This document shows, in pieces, positions 1-11,100 of a stretch of DNA of 64,000 nucleotides; the stretch's first letter is position 1; each line of letters begins with the position of its first letter. The notes beneath the pieces were generated by a model. It was not told the origin of the DNA, searched no databases, and was given only the letters and a program-made list of their open reading frames with translations. Location of the stretch: NCBI GenBank assembly GCA_030867875.1, contig JAOWCC010001634.1, positions 54,160,021 to 54,224,020 of the forward strand, given 5' to 3'. This stretch comes from Actinernus sp. WN-2022 (lineage: Eukaryota > Cnidaria > Anthozoa > Actiniaria > Actinernidae). Position numbers and translations under genes: made by a program.

Positions 1-130
1 AAATTGGGCCTTATTTGGAGCCAATGCAACTAAATTTTGAGTGTTGGCAACCAAAATTTCAGAGTTAGTCGCCAGCTGGCGACTTACCTAAAGTCGCTTG
101 AAACTTGAAATGTGGCGACCACAAATGGTC
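1..130. repeat. fragment of a dispersed repeat
   Basis: This stretch has repeated phrases of the kind 'gttggcaaccaaaattt' and 'gtcgccagctggcgac'. The small TIR repeat at 17482-17650 inside the Kolobok element uses similar wording. Only loose word-level similarity is visible, so family membership is tentative. No coding potential was seen. Confidence 0.3.
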
Positions 131-295
131 AGTTGGCGCCTACGTAAAAACGTTTCGGACCCTGACTACTCGCAAAAGAGCAGGGGATTGTCACCCAGTA
201 AATCAACCTGGCCATTGCAATAACCACACACTCAACATTGTAAACTGCGTGGCAGCTATTAGCACCGTAAAGCAGTCCGAAATAATTCACTATAA

Positions 296-901
296 TATGG
301 ACCACGTCAGGCAAAAACGGCCCGGACGACGAAATTGTACCATGTTTTTTATACTTGTGGTGCGATCACAATATGCATCGCGAGCGCCACATTGTGCTAT
401 TAACAAGTAGTGTTGATTTCATGAAATTGACCAGTGAAATCGAAGACGAAATTTACGATATTTTTACACAAGGGTGTGATAACAATTTTAGCAGGCGCAA
501 ATGATTCCTTATCATCAGACGATTGTTTCAAGGTGTAACTTGTACTATTGCTAAAATATTTTTTTGGCCAAAAAGTGATCATCTTGTTCATCTTATTTTA
601 TTTTTTATTCTTTAATGCCAGCAGGTATAAATGGATGTCATACATCAAAATCATCCCCTCTGACAGGATTCCTAATTTTCGTGGTCATATTTGTAATCGG
701 GCCCTTGCATCAAAATCACGTAAATTTCACCCCTGATTTTTGTTGTCAATTTCTTGAAACTGACATTTATTGTTAGGAATGCAATGTTGCGCTTCTCGTC
801 AAGAATACAATACAATCTTCAACCTGTTATTAGGAACACCTATGTAGGACTTATTTAACTTGAATGTCGTCCGGGCCCTTTTTGCCTGACGCGGCCCATA
901 T
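296..901. mobile_element. small TIR DNA element, no coding capacity
   Basis: Two near-identical inverted arms flank this interval: 296-331 (containing 'gtcaggcaaaaacggcccgg') and 866-901 in the opposite orientation. The roughly 535 bases between them hold only short unconvincing ORFs. The structure fits a non-autonomous DNA transposon. No target-site duplication was identified with certainty. Confidence 0.55.
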
Positions 902-966
902 GTAAAGCGCCTGAGACTGTGGTGATATGGCGCTATATAAATATGGCCATTATTATTATTATTAAA
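902..966 (+). repeat. LINE or SINE 3' tail ending in (ATT)n
   Basis: The phrase 'gcgctatataaat' followed by ATT triplets at about 949-966 is a typical 3' tail of CR1-related LINEs and their SINEs in marine invertebrates. This is recognised by wording only. It abuts the RT fragment that starts at 968. Confidence 0.4.
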
Positions 967-967
967 T

Positions 968-1312
968 ATGGCCATTATTGCGTGGTCTAGATCGTATCTC
1001 AGCGAACGAAAGCAAAGGTGTGTGGTTAACGGTGAAATATCAGATTATGGGGTCTTCACCTGTGGCGTCCTTCAGGGGACAATCTTGGGGCCTTTGTTGT
1101 TCCTAATATATATCAATGCCCTTCCTGATTGCTTAAAATTCTCAGACACTCAAATGTACGCAGATGATACTGGTCTTACAGTGGCAGGTTCGTCACGTGA
1201 TGACATTGAATCTAAATTGAATATAGACATACAACATATTTACGAGTGGCTCAAAGCAAACAGGTTGAGTCTGAATGCTACAAAAACAGATTTTATTAGT
1301 GGGCTCTCATGT
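968..1312 (+). pseudogene. non-LTR retrotransposon reverse transcriptase fragment
   Basis: The frame beginning at 968 contains the LINE RT motif GVLQGTILGPLLFLIYIN followed by the catalytic YADDT box and the conserved LKANRLSLNATKTDF segment. The palm of the RT is therefore recognisable. The 5' fingers region and everything after the KT-F motif are missing. The frame shifts near 1290, where LLVGS would normally follow. It is a dead fragment, probably CR1/Jockey group, joined directly to an unrelated DIRS fragment on the other strand. Confidence 0.8.
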
Positions 1313-1722
1313 GGCATGTCCATCTAAGAAACGCCAGTGTAGTAGCTCCGTCCGAATGAATCCCTGCATGCTGACAAGTGCCTTCGAAGAGCGACTGAGT
1401 TGCGAAATATCCTTGAAAATCCCGCGGACATACAACCTACGCCCTGGAATGGCTAGGCTGAACGAGATGGCCTTACCCGCGAACCTCTGAAGCCAGTAAA
1501 GTGAGAAGACAACATTTCCTTTCTCAGCGCCTTCAACTTGAGCTTTTTGTCCGTTGGGACGAGGAAAGCCTGGCGAACGGAATCGCAAACGAAACCAAGG
1601 AAACGAAGGGTGGTAGAGGGGACACAGTGTGACTTCTTAATACCAATAAAATATCCGGCTTCTATAAGGAGGTAGCACATAATGTAGGCAGCGGCCTCGG
1701 CGAGCATGAAGCTGGGAGGCAC
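1313..1722 (-). pseudogene. DIRS-like retrotransposon RT/RNase H fragment
   Basis: Reading right to left, the first frame (1722 to about 1500) carries a DIRS-type RT tail: FLGFVCDSVRQAFLVPTDKK, the usual 'LGF-S...-F-P-K' block after the YVDD region. A frameshift near 1500 moves the reading into a second frame. That frame continues with LQRFAGKAISFSLAIPGRRL and ends with RTELLHWRFLD, typical of the RNase H part of DIRS/Ngaro elements. Neither the catalytic RT box nor the tyrosine recombinase is present, so this is a broken internal scrap. Confidence 0.6.
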
Positions 1723-2850
1723 AATAAACTCTATAAAACAATATGGAGGGACTTTTTTGCTAAAATGTATGTACGATGCGAAATACTTAGAGCTTACCCG
1801 TTTGCCTTTGTTTTACAAACAAATTCTCGACTATTGGCAATACATAAGGCATGCTTGGTTCAAACAGTACCCAGCCATTTCCAATGACTCGGAAATAATA
1901 TGGAATAATAGAAATATCAAAGTAGGCGGCAAACCCATTTTTACAAAACTTGGTATGCAAAAAACAGCATAAAAGATTTCCTTGACGAATAATAAACCTT
2001 TGACATTCAACTGCTTTAAAAGAAAATTTGACATGGAAAACTCAGAGTTTTTACGCTTTGCAGGTCTAATAAATGTTATTAAGACATATAAAAAAGCGTT
2101 TGAAAGATTCACTGGAAGACTCCGATCCGTTACTCAACCCCCCAATTTGGTTTACAAATATAGAAAAGATGTCTGCCAGAAAAGTCCGTAACACCCTCGT
2201 TGAATTACAATTTAAGAAACCAACTGCTGAAAAAAAAAATTAAATCTCGAGGTTTTTCGGAAACAGATATCTGTCTGATTTACTCCTTGCCTTTTATGGT
2301 CACAAAAGAAATTTAAGATCAATCATAATATTCTTCCCACAAACGACTTTTTATTTAAAGTAAAAATTAAGAATAGTAATGAGTGCCCCTTTTGTAAAGA
2401 GAAGCACACTCCTGAGCACCTCTTCTTTGAATGTGCAGAAGCTCAACGTTTCTGGCATCGTTTCAAAACCTTCTGGCAAACTCAAACCTCGGAAACGATG
2501 GAAACTGATAGAGCCTGCATTATGAATGGCAAATAAAGAAAACAAAAACTGCTAAACTTTTAAACCATGCACTGATAATTGTTAAATATCACATGTATAC
2601 TTCATTTATTAGAGAAACACCTTTAATTTTCAAAGTTTTCTTATCCTCTTGAAAGAAAAACATAAAATCGAAAAAGAATGCGCAATCACAGAGAAAGGTA
2701 TAAAAAGACACCAAGAGAAATGGGAAGCATTAAGTGAATGGCTTAATACATAAATGTAACTTAATACACAAATGTTACAACTATTTAACCTTATGGTATT
2801 TTTTGTCTGTATGTATATATGTATTGTAAGGAAAATAAATGAATATAAAA
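1723..2850 (+). pseudogene. Tx1/L1-like LINE, 3' end of ORF2 with tail
   Basis: Only the C-terminal end of a LINE ORF2 remains, spread over several frames. Seen in order are the block NSIKQYGGTFLLKC, then LPLFYKQILDYWQ and WNNRNIKVGGKPIF (1740-1950). TFNCFKRKFDMEN follows (about 2000), and finally the cysteine-histidine knuckle CPFCKEKHTPEHLFFEC near 2388-2440. The last recognisable block, KRHQEKWEALSEWLNT, ends at a stop near 2752, and an A-rich tail ends near 2850. The cysteine knuckle and block order are those of the L1/Tx1 clade. At least three frameshifts make it inactive. Confidence 0.75.
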
Positions 2851-4249
2851 AAAATGATATGTTCTGGGCTCCATTTCATCTGTGGAGTCCTGTAATAAAA
2901 TGAAAAGCACCTAAATAACCAGTGTGTAACACAAATAGAGTATTCCCACACTATTTTAAAGATGAGCCTCTGATATAGATAGACTTGGCTCTTATTTTGC
3001 ACGATGGATAACACATAAACAGTTTGTTATTCACTGACATGTTATGAACAATAAATTGAATTAGTATTAGGTTTGTTGTTCAAATATGTCCTTGCTTTAT
3101 TTTACAATAGCCACGCAAACATTACACCAGAACTGCACAGGTACAAATTTCTGAGGAAGAAGAAGACAACTATACACGGTTATGAAAATACAATTAAGTT
3201 AGCTTAATTAGGCGCTTGAAATTTTCAGTCCGTTTACGCATTGCATTTGACATGTTAGAAAAGTTTCGTTAAAATAGGGTCCACTTCAATAAAGATAGGT
3301 GTCTCTTTCGACTAAACAATGGCATTTATATAAACATAGCCCAGACTTATACGTGATCACCTTGTGCTTGCAGCAGAAATCGAAGACGAACTAGGTTATC
3401 TTGCTATATATGTCTCTAACTTTGGAAGAAAAGAAAATTTAGACTTGAGAAAGTAAAAAAAAAACATCTTCAAATCGATCTTCTGACAGTCGTCGCCGGC
3501 CACGAGACGACGTTTGATCTTGCGCAACACGCATTGGCGCATGCGTAGAGGGGATTTCCGCTGACGAGACGTCGTCGTGAAAGAAGTCGTTGATTCATAA
3601 GCTCACTATTAACTTAAACTTTGAACATTTCCACATATTTAGCCTTGAGAACACACTAAAATACACTTTACTACATACACCTGTTCGCCATTGCGGAGCT
3701 ATGTTGTTTGATCTGTGCCGACGGCTTTATATAAATTTCCTCTACTTGCACATGGTGGCGAAATTCGACTACTACGTCATTCTCCATTTCATGGGTCCAC
3801 AAGACCAGAAATCTCTAGAGAACATTTGAAAACTCGTAATATGTTTCGGCTAACATGGTTGACTGTTGACCCATTTGTGTAAATCTATATTAATGCTTCT
3901 CAAACTCATTAAGAATTCATGAGCTTTTTAATCAATCAGAGGACTGCATTTGGTCAGGTGGATGAGTTTGGAAACTCAATGAAACAACAGTTGAAAATCA
4001 CAAGTGTGGTGAAACTGTTCTTAATCATCATATTCATGAACCACTAACTACTTACATACTGATAAACTACAAGTAAGGAGTGAAGTAAAGAAACAACATA
4101 GAAGTCACTTCTAGCAAAAAAGAATAATAAGCCATAATATATACAACACTCCGAACGGTAAACAATACTTGCTAATGATGTTTGAAAAGAAGCGTATGTA
4201 CATTTTCGGTTTAGCCATTCGCATAAGAAATCATTTCAAACACTCATTC
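2851..4249. other. intergenic sequence, no gene seen
   Basis: AT-rich sequence without a convincing ORF, RNA gene or TIR pair. The ORF of 79 codons at 3590-3829 has no recognisable family and looks incidental. One repeat with a second copy in the window lies at 3952-4010. Confidence 0.5.
3952..4010 (+). repeat. dispersed repeat, inverted copy at 49320-49404
   Basis: The segment containing 'tggtcaggtggat', 'agtttggaaac' and 'cagttgaaaatcac' recurs on the opposite strand at 49320-49404 with scattered differences. It appears to be part of a short interspersed element. The ends could not be fixed. Confidence 0.5.
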
Positions 4250-4356
4250 GTGTTTCATCAGGGGATCCAAATATTTCGAAAACAATAAAACATCGAGGCT
4301 ACGCCTCTCGGGTTTCAATTGTTTTCTCAATATTTGGATCCCCTGATGAAACAAGT
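4250..4356. repeat. hairpin MITE
   Basis: Arms at about 4250-4290 and 4314-4356 are inverted copies of one another, both built around 'catcaggggatccaaatatt'. A short loop contains 'cgaggctacgcctctcgg'. The compact palindrome fits a foldback MITE. Confidence 0.6.
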
Positions 4357-4849
4357 AACTGCCAAAGAACCGGCGAATCGATAATATCGATTAGTATACA
4401 ATTGCAAGTAAATTCAAAAGATGACTTCACGTGGATAATGACTTTAATTTGGAATTTACTCAGTTGCCAAATAAATAGTTTGACCTCGATGCAATATGGA
4501 AATGAGCGACCGAATTCAATGCTGACTAGATACTACGTATTTTATAGACAATAAAACGTGAAGATGTTAACATTCCCTCCAGTTTTTCGTGTTGTCTGTT
4601 GTTTTAGTGTACGCGAAGTTCAAAAATAATTATTGCAAAAGGTCTAATGCAAGTTATTACGTTGATAATGGTTGTATATATTAAGTGGCATTAAATATGT
4701 GTGTTATGCAGTTCGGGGAGGAAATGGAGAATGTATTTGTTTTTATTTGCGTTACAAGGTGCACATTTTAAAATCTACAGAAAAATGCAAACTGTAATAT
4801 ACAGCATGAAAGTGGAATCAAGAGTATAGAAGAGACAATTAAGCCAATG
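4357..4849. other. intergenic sequence, no gene seen
   Basis: AT-rich sequence between the hairpin and the BEL-1 LTR region. No ORF, repeat pair or RNA gene could be supported. Confidence 0.5.
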
Positions 4850-4959
4850 TGTGCTTTCGTTCGGTATTGTAATTGCGTTGTCATTGTTGTGAATCACTAC
4901 TGCACAACGGTAAATATAACAACGGTTTTATGCACTGAGGTTTTCTTTACATTCTCTCG

Positions 4960-5088
4960 CCTCGCTCGCTCGCAGCTAGCTTTACTCAAACGTCAACTCG
5001 TTCTTTTCAAAGATTTCCTAATATGGTCGTGTGTTCACGTGCTCTCTGGGTAACGCACGGGCGTCACGCTAAAATACAATTCAGTACA
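4960..5088 (-). repeat. BEL-1 3' LTR (recognisable part)
   Basis: On the minus strand this starts TGTACTGAATTG at 5088 and runs through 'acgcaaagcgt'-type sequence that recurs at 30620 down to about 30468. Shared phrases include 'gcgtcacgctaaaatacaa' on the plus strand. The upstream minus-strand sequence is purine-rich ('gaggggagtg'), as expected of a polypurine tract. Similarity to the 5' copy fades near 4985, so the true LTR end, perhaps as far as 4850, is uncertain. Confidence 0.6.
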
Positions 5089-5099
5089 CACTCCCCTCT

Positions 5100-7285
5100 T
5101 GATCAGCTATCACTTGATTAACATATCGCCTCTTGAAATCACTGGCAACTGGTTTTCCTCATCTGCCTGCTTCCTCTGTTTCTTTGTTTGCACCAATCCT
5201 CTCACTTCCAGTGGATACAACTGCTATATTGGTCTGTCGAGATAGGTTGGTGCTCCTAACTTTGTCGACATCTTTACTTTCGCTCCTCTTCTGACACTTT
5301 CTCTTTCTGAGATTAACTCTACCACCTTCCCCAGCCTCCATTTCCCACGGGGTACTCCGTCTTTTGCTGCTCTTACCACATCTCCCTTCTCGGTTACAGT
5401 ACCGCTCTCTCCTCAGTTTATATTGTGGTATTCTCTCAGCTCAGTCAAATATTCACCCCTCCACCTTTTCTAGAAGTGATCTAGCTTGACGCCGAGATAT
5501 TTCAGTCTCTTGTTCAACCTTCTTGTAGAGTCTTCGTCATCTTCTAAAACTGATGGATAAGGTGGTAATACTGTCAATCTTCTCCCATGTACAAGATGCC
5601 CTGGGGTCAATTGGCTCTTCGGGAACTCCTTCCTCGTAGACATACGTCAAGGGTCTCGCATTCAAGGTGCTTTCCTCCTATACTATCACTGTAAGAAACT
5701 CGTCCTGCGTAAGTCTTGCGTTTCTTAATGTCTTTCTTAGACATCTCTTTACTCCCTTCACCATCCTTTCATAAAAACCTCCCACCATGGAGATTTCGCG
5801 AGATTGAATTTCCAAGTAATTCTCTTTTCAGTTAGGAATGCTTGGGCTTCTGGATTCTCGTATAGAACCCTCAACTCCTTATTGGCTGCCTTAAAGGTCT
5901 TGGTATTTTCGGAGACGATCAGCTCTGGGACGCCTTTTCTGGCAACAAACTTTCTTAGATACCGTAGGAAAGTCTCTGTGCTAAGGTCTTCTGTTAGATC
6001 CAAATAGGTCGCCCTTGTCACTCCACATGAAAATAATGCTTTATGCATATGTGTCCCATCTCCCTTGACATACATTGGTCCTGCAAAATCTATCCCGACC
6101 TTAGCGAAGGGCGGAGCTTCTTGCACTCTAAAACTGGGCAGTTGAGCAGTCAACGGAGTTGGGTATGCCTTTCCTTCGTATCGTTTACAAGTAACACACT
6201 TTCTGATTATCTTCTTTACTGTTTGCCTCCCCTTGCTCACCCAGAACTTTGCTCTAAGCTCAGTGTTTCTCTTAGGCCATTGTGATGATCCTTCTTGTGA
6301 GCATACTCAACGATGAGTTTGGTTAGGGGATGATTCCTTGGTAAAAGTGCTGGATGCCTTACCTCACGATCCATCTCTATCGCAGACATTCTGCCCCGGC
6401 ATCGAACTACTCCATTCTCATCAGTGTAGAGGCCAAGGTCTCTCCGTAGTTGATTGAAATTCTTGTTCTCTTCAAGATTGGACTGCACGTCTTTCACCCA
6501 CATATTTTCTGCTATTCCTACGTCTTCTGCACTCAATGCCCCGCCAGTAGGTTTTCTGTAGGTGACTTCTCAAGTCTCAACTTCACGTTCTTCACAAATC
6601 TGCTTACACACGCTGTTACTCTATACATCTTCTCGCAACTGCTGTAGGTATTTACATCCATGATCTTCATTAGGTTTACAACGCACTTCTCTTCCGTCAA
6701 TAGGACTCTTGCTCTACTCGGTCGCATTTCTGCTTCACTCTCTGGAGTATTATCTATCTTAGAAGTGGGCCACTCTTCTGGTGGTTTGCTCAGCCACTCT
6801 GGTCCTTGCCACCATACCATACTGGTTTTGATGGTTGTTGCACTCACACCTCTGGATCCAAGATCTGCTGGGTTTTCAGTCCCAGAACAATGACTCCACT
6901 GGTTCCTGGAGGTGAGTCTCAGGATTTCGTTCACTCGGTTTTGAACAAATTGACTCCACTCAGCAGTGATGCTGTCTAACCAAAGATAGGATCTGGTTAT
7001 CTTCATCCTTGACTGCAGAACTCTTTCCACTGTGTCTTTTAATTGAGCTGTGATGCGACCCGCCATCAATTCCAGCCGTGCGATTACTTGTTTAGAGAGT
7101 GGCGCTACCCTTGTCTTTGTTGTTAGAAGACTCACATGTTGTCCATTATTTCTCATACACCAAGTACATCATTGCACAATAAGCCTTGGCACTAGCATCT
7201 CCAAATCCATGTAACTCTACTGATAGAACTTCCTCACTTATTCCAGCATAGATACAGCGCGGCATAAATATCGTACCAGCCTTCT
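5100..7285 (-). pseudogene. BEL-1 pol, RNase H and integrase half
   Basis: This is the 3' half of a BEL/Pao polyprotein, running from 7285 leftward. The RNase H region at about 6533-7285 has KTRVAPLSKQVIARLELMAG and WLDSITAEWSQ, typical of BEL/Pao. A linker at 6237-6536 follows, then the integrase at 5758-6240 with CVTCKR, FAKVGIDFAGPMYVKG (first Asp), VSENTKTF and PWWEVFMKGW. The second catalytic Asp appears as Glu in VSENTKTF, and frame breaks occur near 7150, 6530 and 6240. The reading frame resumes at 22232 after removal of element A. It is an old, inactive copy. Confidence 0.85.
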
Positions 7286-7599
7286 TTAAGGGTGCGTTTA
7301 CCAATTTCGTCACTAAGCAGCGACGTTGCTATGAAGGGTCGGCGCGCGCGCGCTCATGCAAATGGCGGGAAAAAATGTACTTTCGGTTTAGTGAACAAGC
7401 AACGCGCGCGCTTTGCAATTCGCTGGCTGGCAAGCTCCACTCCTCCAGCTGTTTTGTTTACTTTTCGTAAAAGCTACAATGAAGTTGTTTTTGCTACTGT
7501 CAATGTATTTAGCTTTCCAGCTAATTGGGGACACTAGTCCTACGATTTTTATACGTCCTTATCCGAGAAGACGTGAAGGTCTAACCGTTTACTGTGTTA

Positions 7600-7725
7600 T
7601 GTAAAGGCAACACCTTCTACTCAGTTATTGTAAGACCCTGAGTGTTGGTCAGGCCGGGGTTTGAACCTGCAACCTCCCGCTTGACAGACCGGCGCTTATT
7701 ACAACCGGAAGGCGGTTAGACATGT
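7600..7725 (-). repeat. tRNA-headed SINE in the left arm of element A
   Basis: On the minus strand the segment 'gggaggttgcaggttcaaac' followed by 'cccggcctgacc' contains a polymerase III B-box-like GGTTCAAAC, with an upstream region resembling an A box. The wording matches a common anthozoan SINE. No complete cloverleaf is expected. Confidence 0.5.
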
Positions 7726-8175
7726 GACTGATTATGGTGCAAATCGACTTCTTTGCGCGAATAAACCACTGGAATTAGATGTCTGATAATGCAGCTCTGT
7801 TTAATTTCACTGATTTCATTTTCTTGTCCAATGCCTTAAAGTGCCACTACGATCAAATTTTTCGCATTCGATGTATTTCAATTTTCAAAAGGTTTACAAT
7901 GTTTTTATTTACCTGTCCAAACCGTTTTTCGTTACGAGCACGGGAACCCCTTGTAATTTTCATTACAATTCTCGAGATTTTCGGCCGCCATTAATCGAAC
8001 ATGTTCCTGACCGTTTGAAGCGTGGTGACTAGCAACCGAGAGGAAGTGACGTCAGTTACTCAACTTGTGAACGCCGCATGGCTAATTTCGTATTCAAACT
8101 TACAGATCATAGAGGTCGTATTCTGCAACACGTTTTTGATGTTTTCCTTGAGATCCGCATAGTTTTTGATAGATA

Positions 8176-11100
8176 ATGCCAGGCAGGCGATGTGTGGTTC
8201 AGGGCTGCAGTAATGTTTCTAGTCAGCTTGAAGGTATTTCGTTGCATTCGAGCCCTGTGATTAAAAGGGAGCGGGACAAGTGGGCAAGGTTCGTTCGAAT
8301 GCACCGAGCGAATTTCTCCACAAAAGGCAGATTTGTAATCTGTTCGGAACACTTCCAAGATCACTGTTTCGAGAGGACGGTACACACGGCTAGAAGCAGG
8401 CGTTTCCTTCTACCAGGAGCCGTTCCAACAGTGTGGAAGAAAGAACCACAGAATGATCCGCTTTCCACGAGAAACAGGCGCCAGGTAAAAAATGTGTGAA
8501 CTTTCCTCTTTGTTTACCCCTTTTGAGAATCGCTCAAATGTGAACATTTCAAAGTTAGAAGTTCATACGACCTTGTACAGCTTTGGTATCAGCGTGCCAC
8601 TGAAAAAGCTTGTCGATGTAATCGCTTATTTATATAAAGTACAACTTGTTATATGTAATTTTACGTCTTTCATAACTTTAATGTGAACTGCGTTGTTTTG
8701 GTTACTCAGGCTATTAGAGACTTAATGTCTACTACCAGCAGCATGGGCAGTGTGGATTCTGCGGCCCAGAAACAAGCAAGCACTCCCTTATCTGCTTCTA
8801 CATCAACTACAACAGCAGCAACTCCTTCCCCTGTAGCATCTACATCAACTACAACAGCAGAAACTCCCTCCCCTGTAACTTGTACATCAACTAACACAGC
8901 AGTAACAGCTTCTACATCGACTACCACATCAGTAACACCCTACCCTACCCCTTTAGCTTCTATATCTGCAACTATCACAGAACTGACTTCTCCAGAAGTA
9001 ATAACTTCTACAGCAACTAATTATAGAATAGGTGAAGCTGAAGAAGAACCAAGCTCTCTAAACAGGGTAACATTATGCATATCCAACTAAAACATTTCAA
9101 TAAAAATAAAACAGATAAACAACATACATTACTGTATATTCATGTATTATGGGCTACTGTACTCTAGATCTGCTTCATGTATGATGTTTATATCATATTA
9201 TTATAGGCATCAACAGAACTTCATGATAGCATGGAATGTTGTCGTGACTGTGAAAGCATGAAGAAGGAAAAGAAAAAACTCCAAAGGAAGTTAAGAATCC
9301 TGGAAAGAAAGCTGGATGTGGTGAACCAACAACGATTATCCAACCAGACAATTTGGGCAGAGACATTTCAGGAAGTGAACCAACAACCAGGAATGGTATC
9401 ATCAGGTGTGTGAAACATGGCAATCAGTAACTGTAAATTGTGTTTGATAAGGCTTTATTATGCAATGGACAATTGATATTGTTATGCCTGGACCAAAAGT
9501 ACATTTGGGTAATTAAAAATAATAATTAATAAAATAATGATGCAAGCAACTTGTAAATTATCTACTACACACAGTTATTACTTACAGAAATTATCTAACC
9601 ATTAATACAACTATTTTTATAGGAACTCAAACTGCTGATGATGAAACCATTGATGACCCATGGCCAATGGAAAAAGAGGATATAATACCATTAGATCCAA
9701 CAGATGAGGAGATGATAGATGATGAAAAGGATGACAAGGAACAGGAAAGTGGTGAGGATCCCGAATGGACACCAGAACAAGTAGAAGATGCCTACAGAAA
9801 AACAGGAGATGATAATGACAAAGACATATCAAAACCCAGGTACAACAATATTATTACTGCTTCTAGAGCAATGTAAATCGGTCTAGCTATATATGGAACT
9901 AAATTATACTACATGCAAACTAATGGGTACTCTGCTAACCAATTTCTCATCTACACTGTAGTATGTAGCTAATTGTGCTGGTTGGCATTCAGGGAAAACA
10001 TTGACTGCTATTTACTGTTGTTCCATCTGCACAATGGAGAATCCCAATGGAATATATACAGTTTTCAAAAACACTGCTCACTGAAACATGTAATATTACC
10101 TTTTGTTTTCCCTGTCGTTCTCCACTCCAAAACAAAAGGTACAGTTATATATGTTTCAGTGAGTAGTATTTTTACAAATGGGTGTATGTACATTTTGAAA
10201 ATACATTGTGTATATAAAGGGATCGATATACATGTTTTTGAAAACAAGTGAATGTACATTGCACACATATATGTATGTATATATTAATTAATAATACAGT
10301 TTATTTTGCTATTATATTTCCATCTATAGCTTGGACTGTAAGGGAAAGAATATCAGGGAGGAGCCAAAGGGGATTGTTTTCCTGTCCAAGCTGCTACTGC
10401 TTTTTCAAACTTGCCATTTGTGCTTCACAAGTAGCCCCAACCTCAAAGTAACACAGACAGGCACAATGATTGTTATCGATTCCACTTGCAGCAGCTGTAA
10501 AGGAGTATTTACTTGGAAGAGCCAGCCTTATCTCCTTGGAAAGTTCCCTGCTGGTAATTTGCTTCTCAGCTTTGCCATTCTTTGTGCTGGTGCATCTTTA
10601 AGGAAAGTTATCCTGGTGTTTCAGCACATGGGGGTACTGGTGTATCAGCAACATACCTACTACTACCACCAGAGGCATCTACTAATTCCAACAGTAGTAA
10701 AATTCTGGAGAGCCTACCAAGCAAATGTTCTTCAATCTTTAAGTGGAAAAGAAGTGGTCCTTGCAGGTGATGGTCGCCACGATAGCATGGGACATTCAGC
10801 AAAATATGGGACGTATACTATATTTTGCTGCACACTTGGCCTTATGATTCACATTGTCCTTGTACAGGTAACAAATCCAGTCTTCTATTACAATGAATAT
10901 CAAACACCTATTGATTACAATAATATGTTAGGTTGGCATCAGACCATAAAGTCTGCTTAGTAAGTCAATTAATTTACAATCCAAGTTGCCATTCAATTTT
11001 CTGGGCCTGGCACTAGTTGACTCATTTTAACATTATCAGATTAAAAAAAACATGGCAATAAATGTGAAAAAAGAATAGCCCAATTTCGATAATCATGTAA

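Noticed and set aside
3590..3829. 79-codon ORF as a host exon
   Set aside because: No splice signals or recognisable domain. Likely chance.
5159..5341. 60-codon minus-strand ORF as an accessory gene
   Set aside because: It lies in the degraded 3' end of BEL-1 pol and is probably the basic integrase tail or untranslated region.
7292..7604. ORFs at the left end of element A as possible genes
   Set aside because: They lie in the non-coding arm, have no recognisable motifs and no counterpart in the right arm.
10868..10960. Extension of transposase exon 5 to the stop at 10960
   Set aside because: A GT donor at 10868 with a phase-matched acceptor before 11315 keeps the catalytic core continuous, so the read-through tail is intron.
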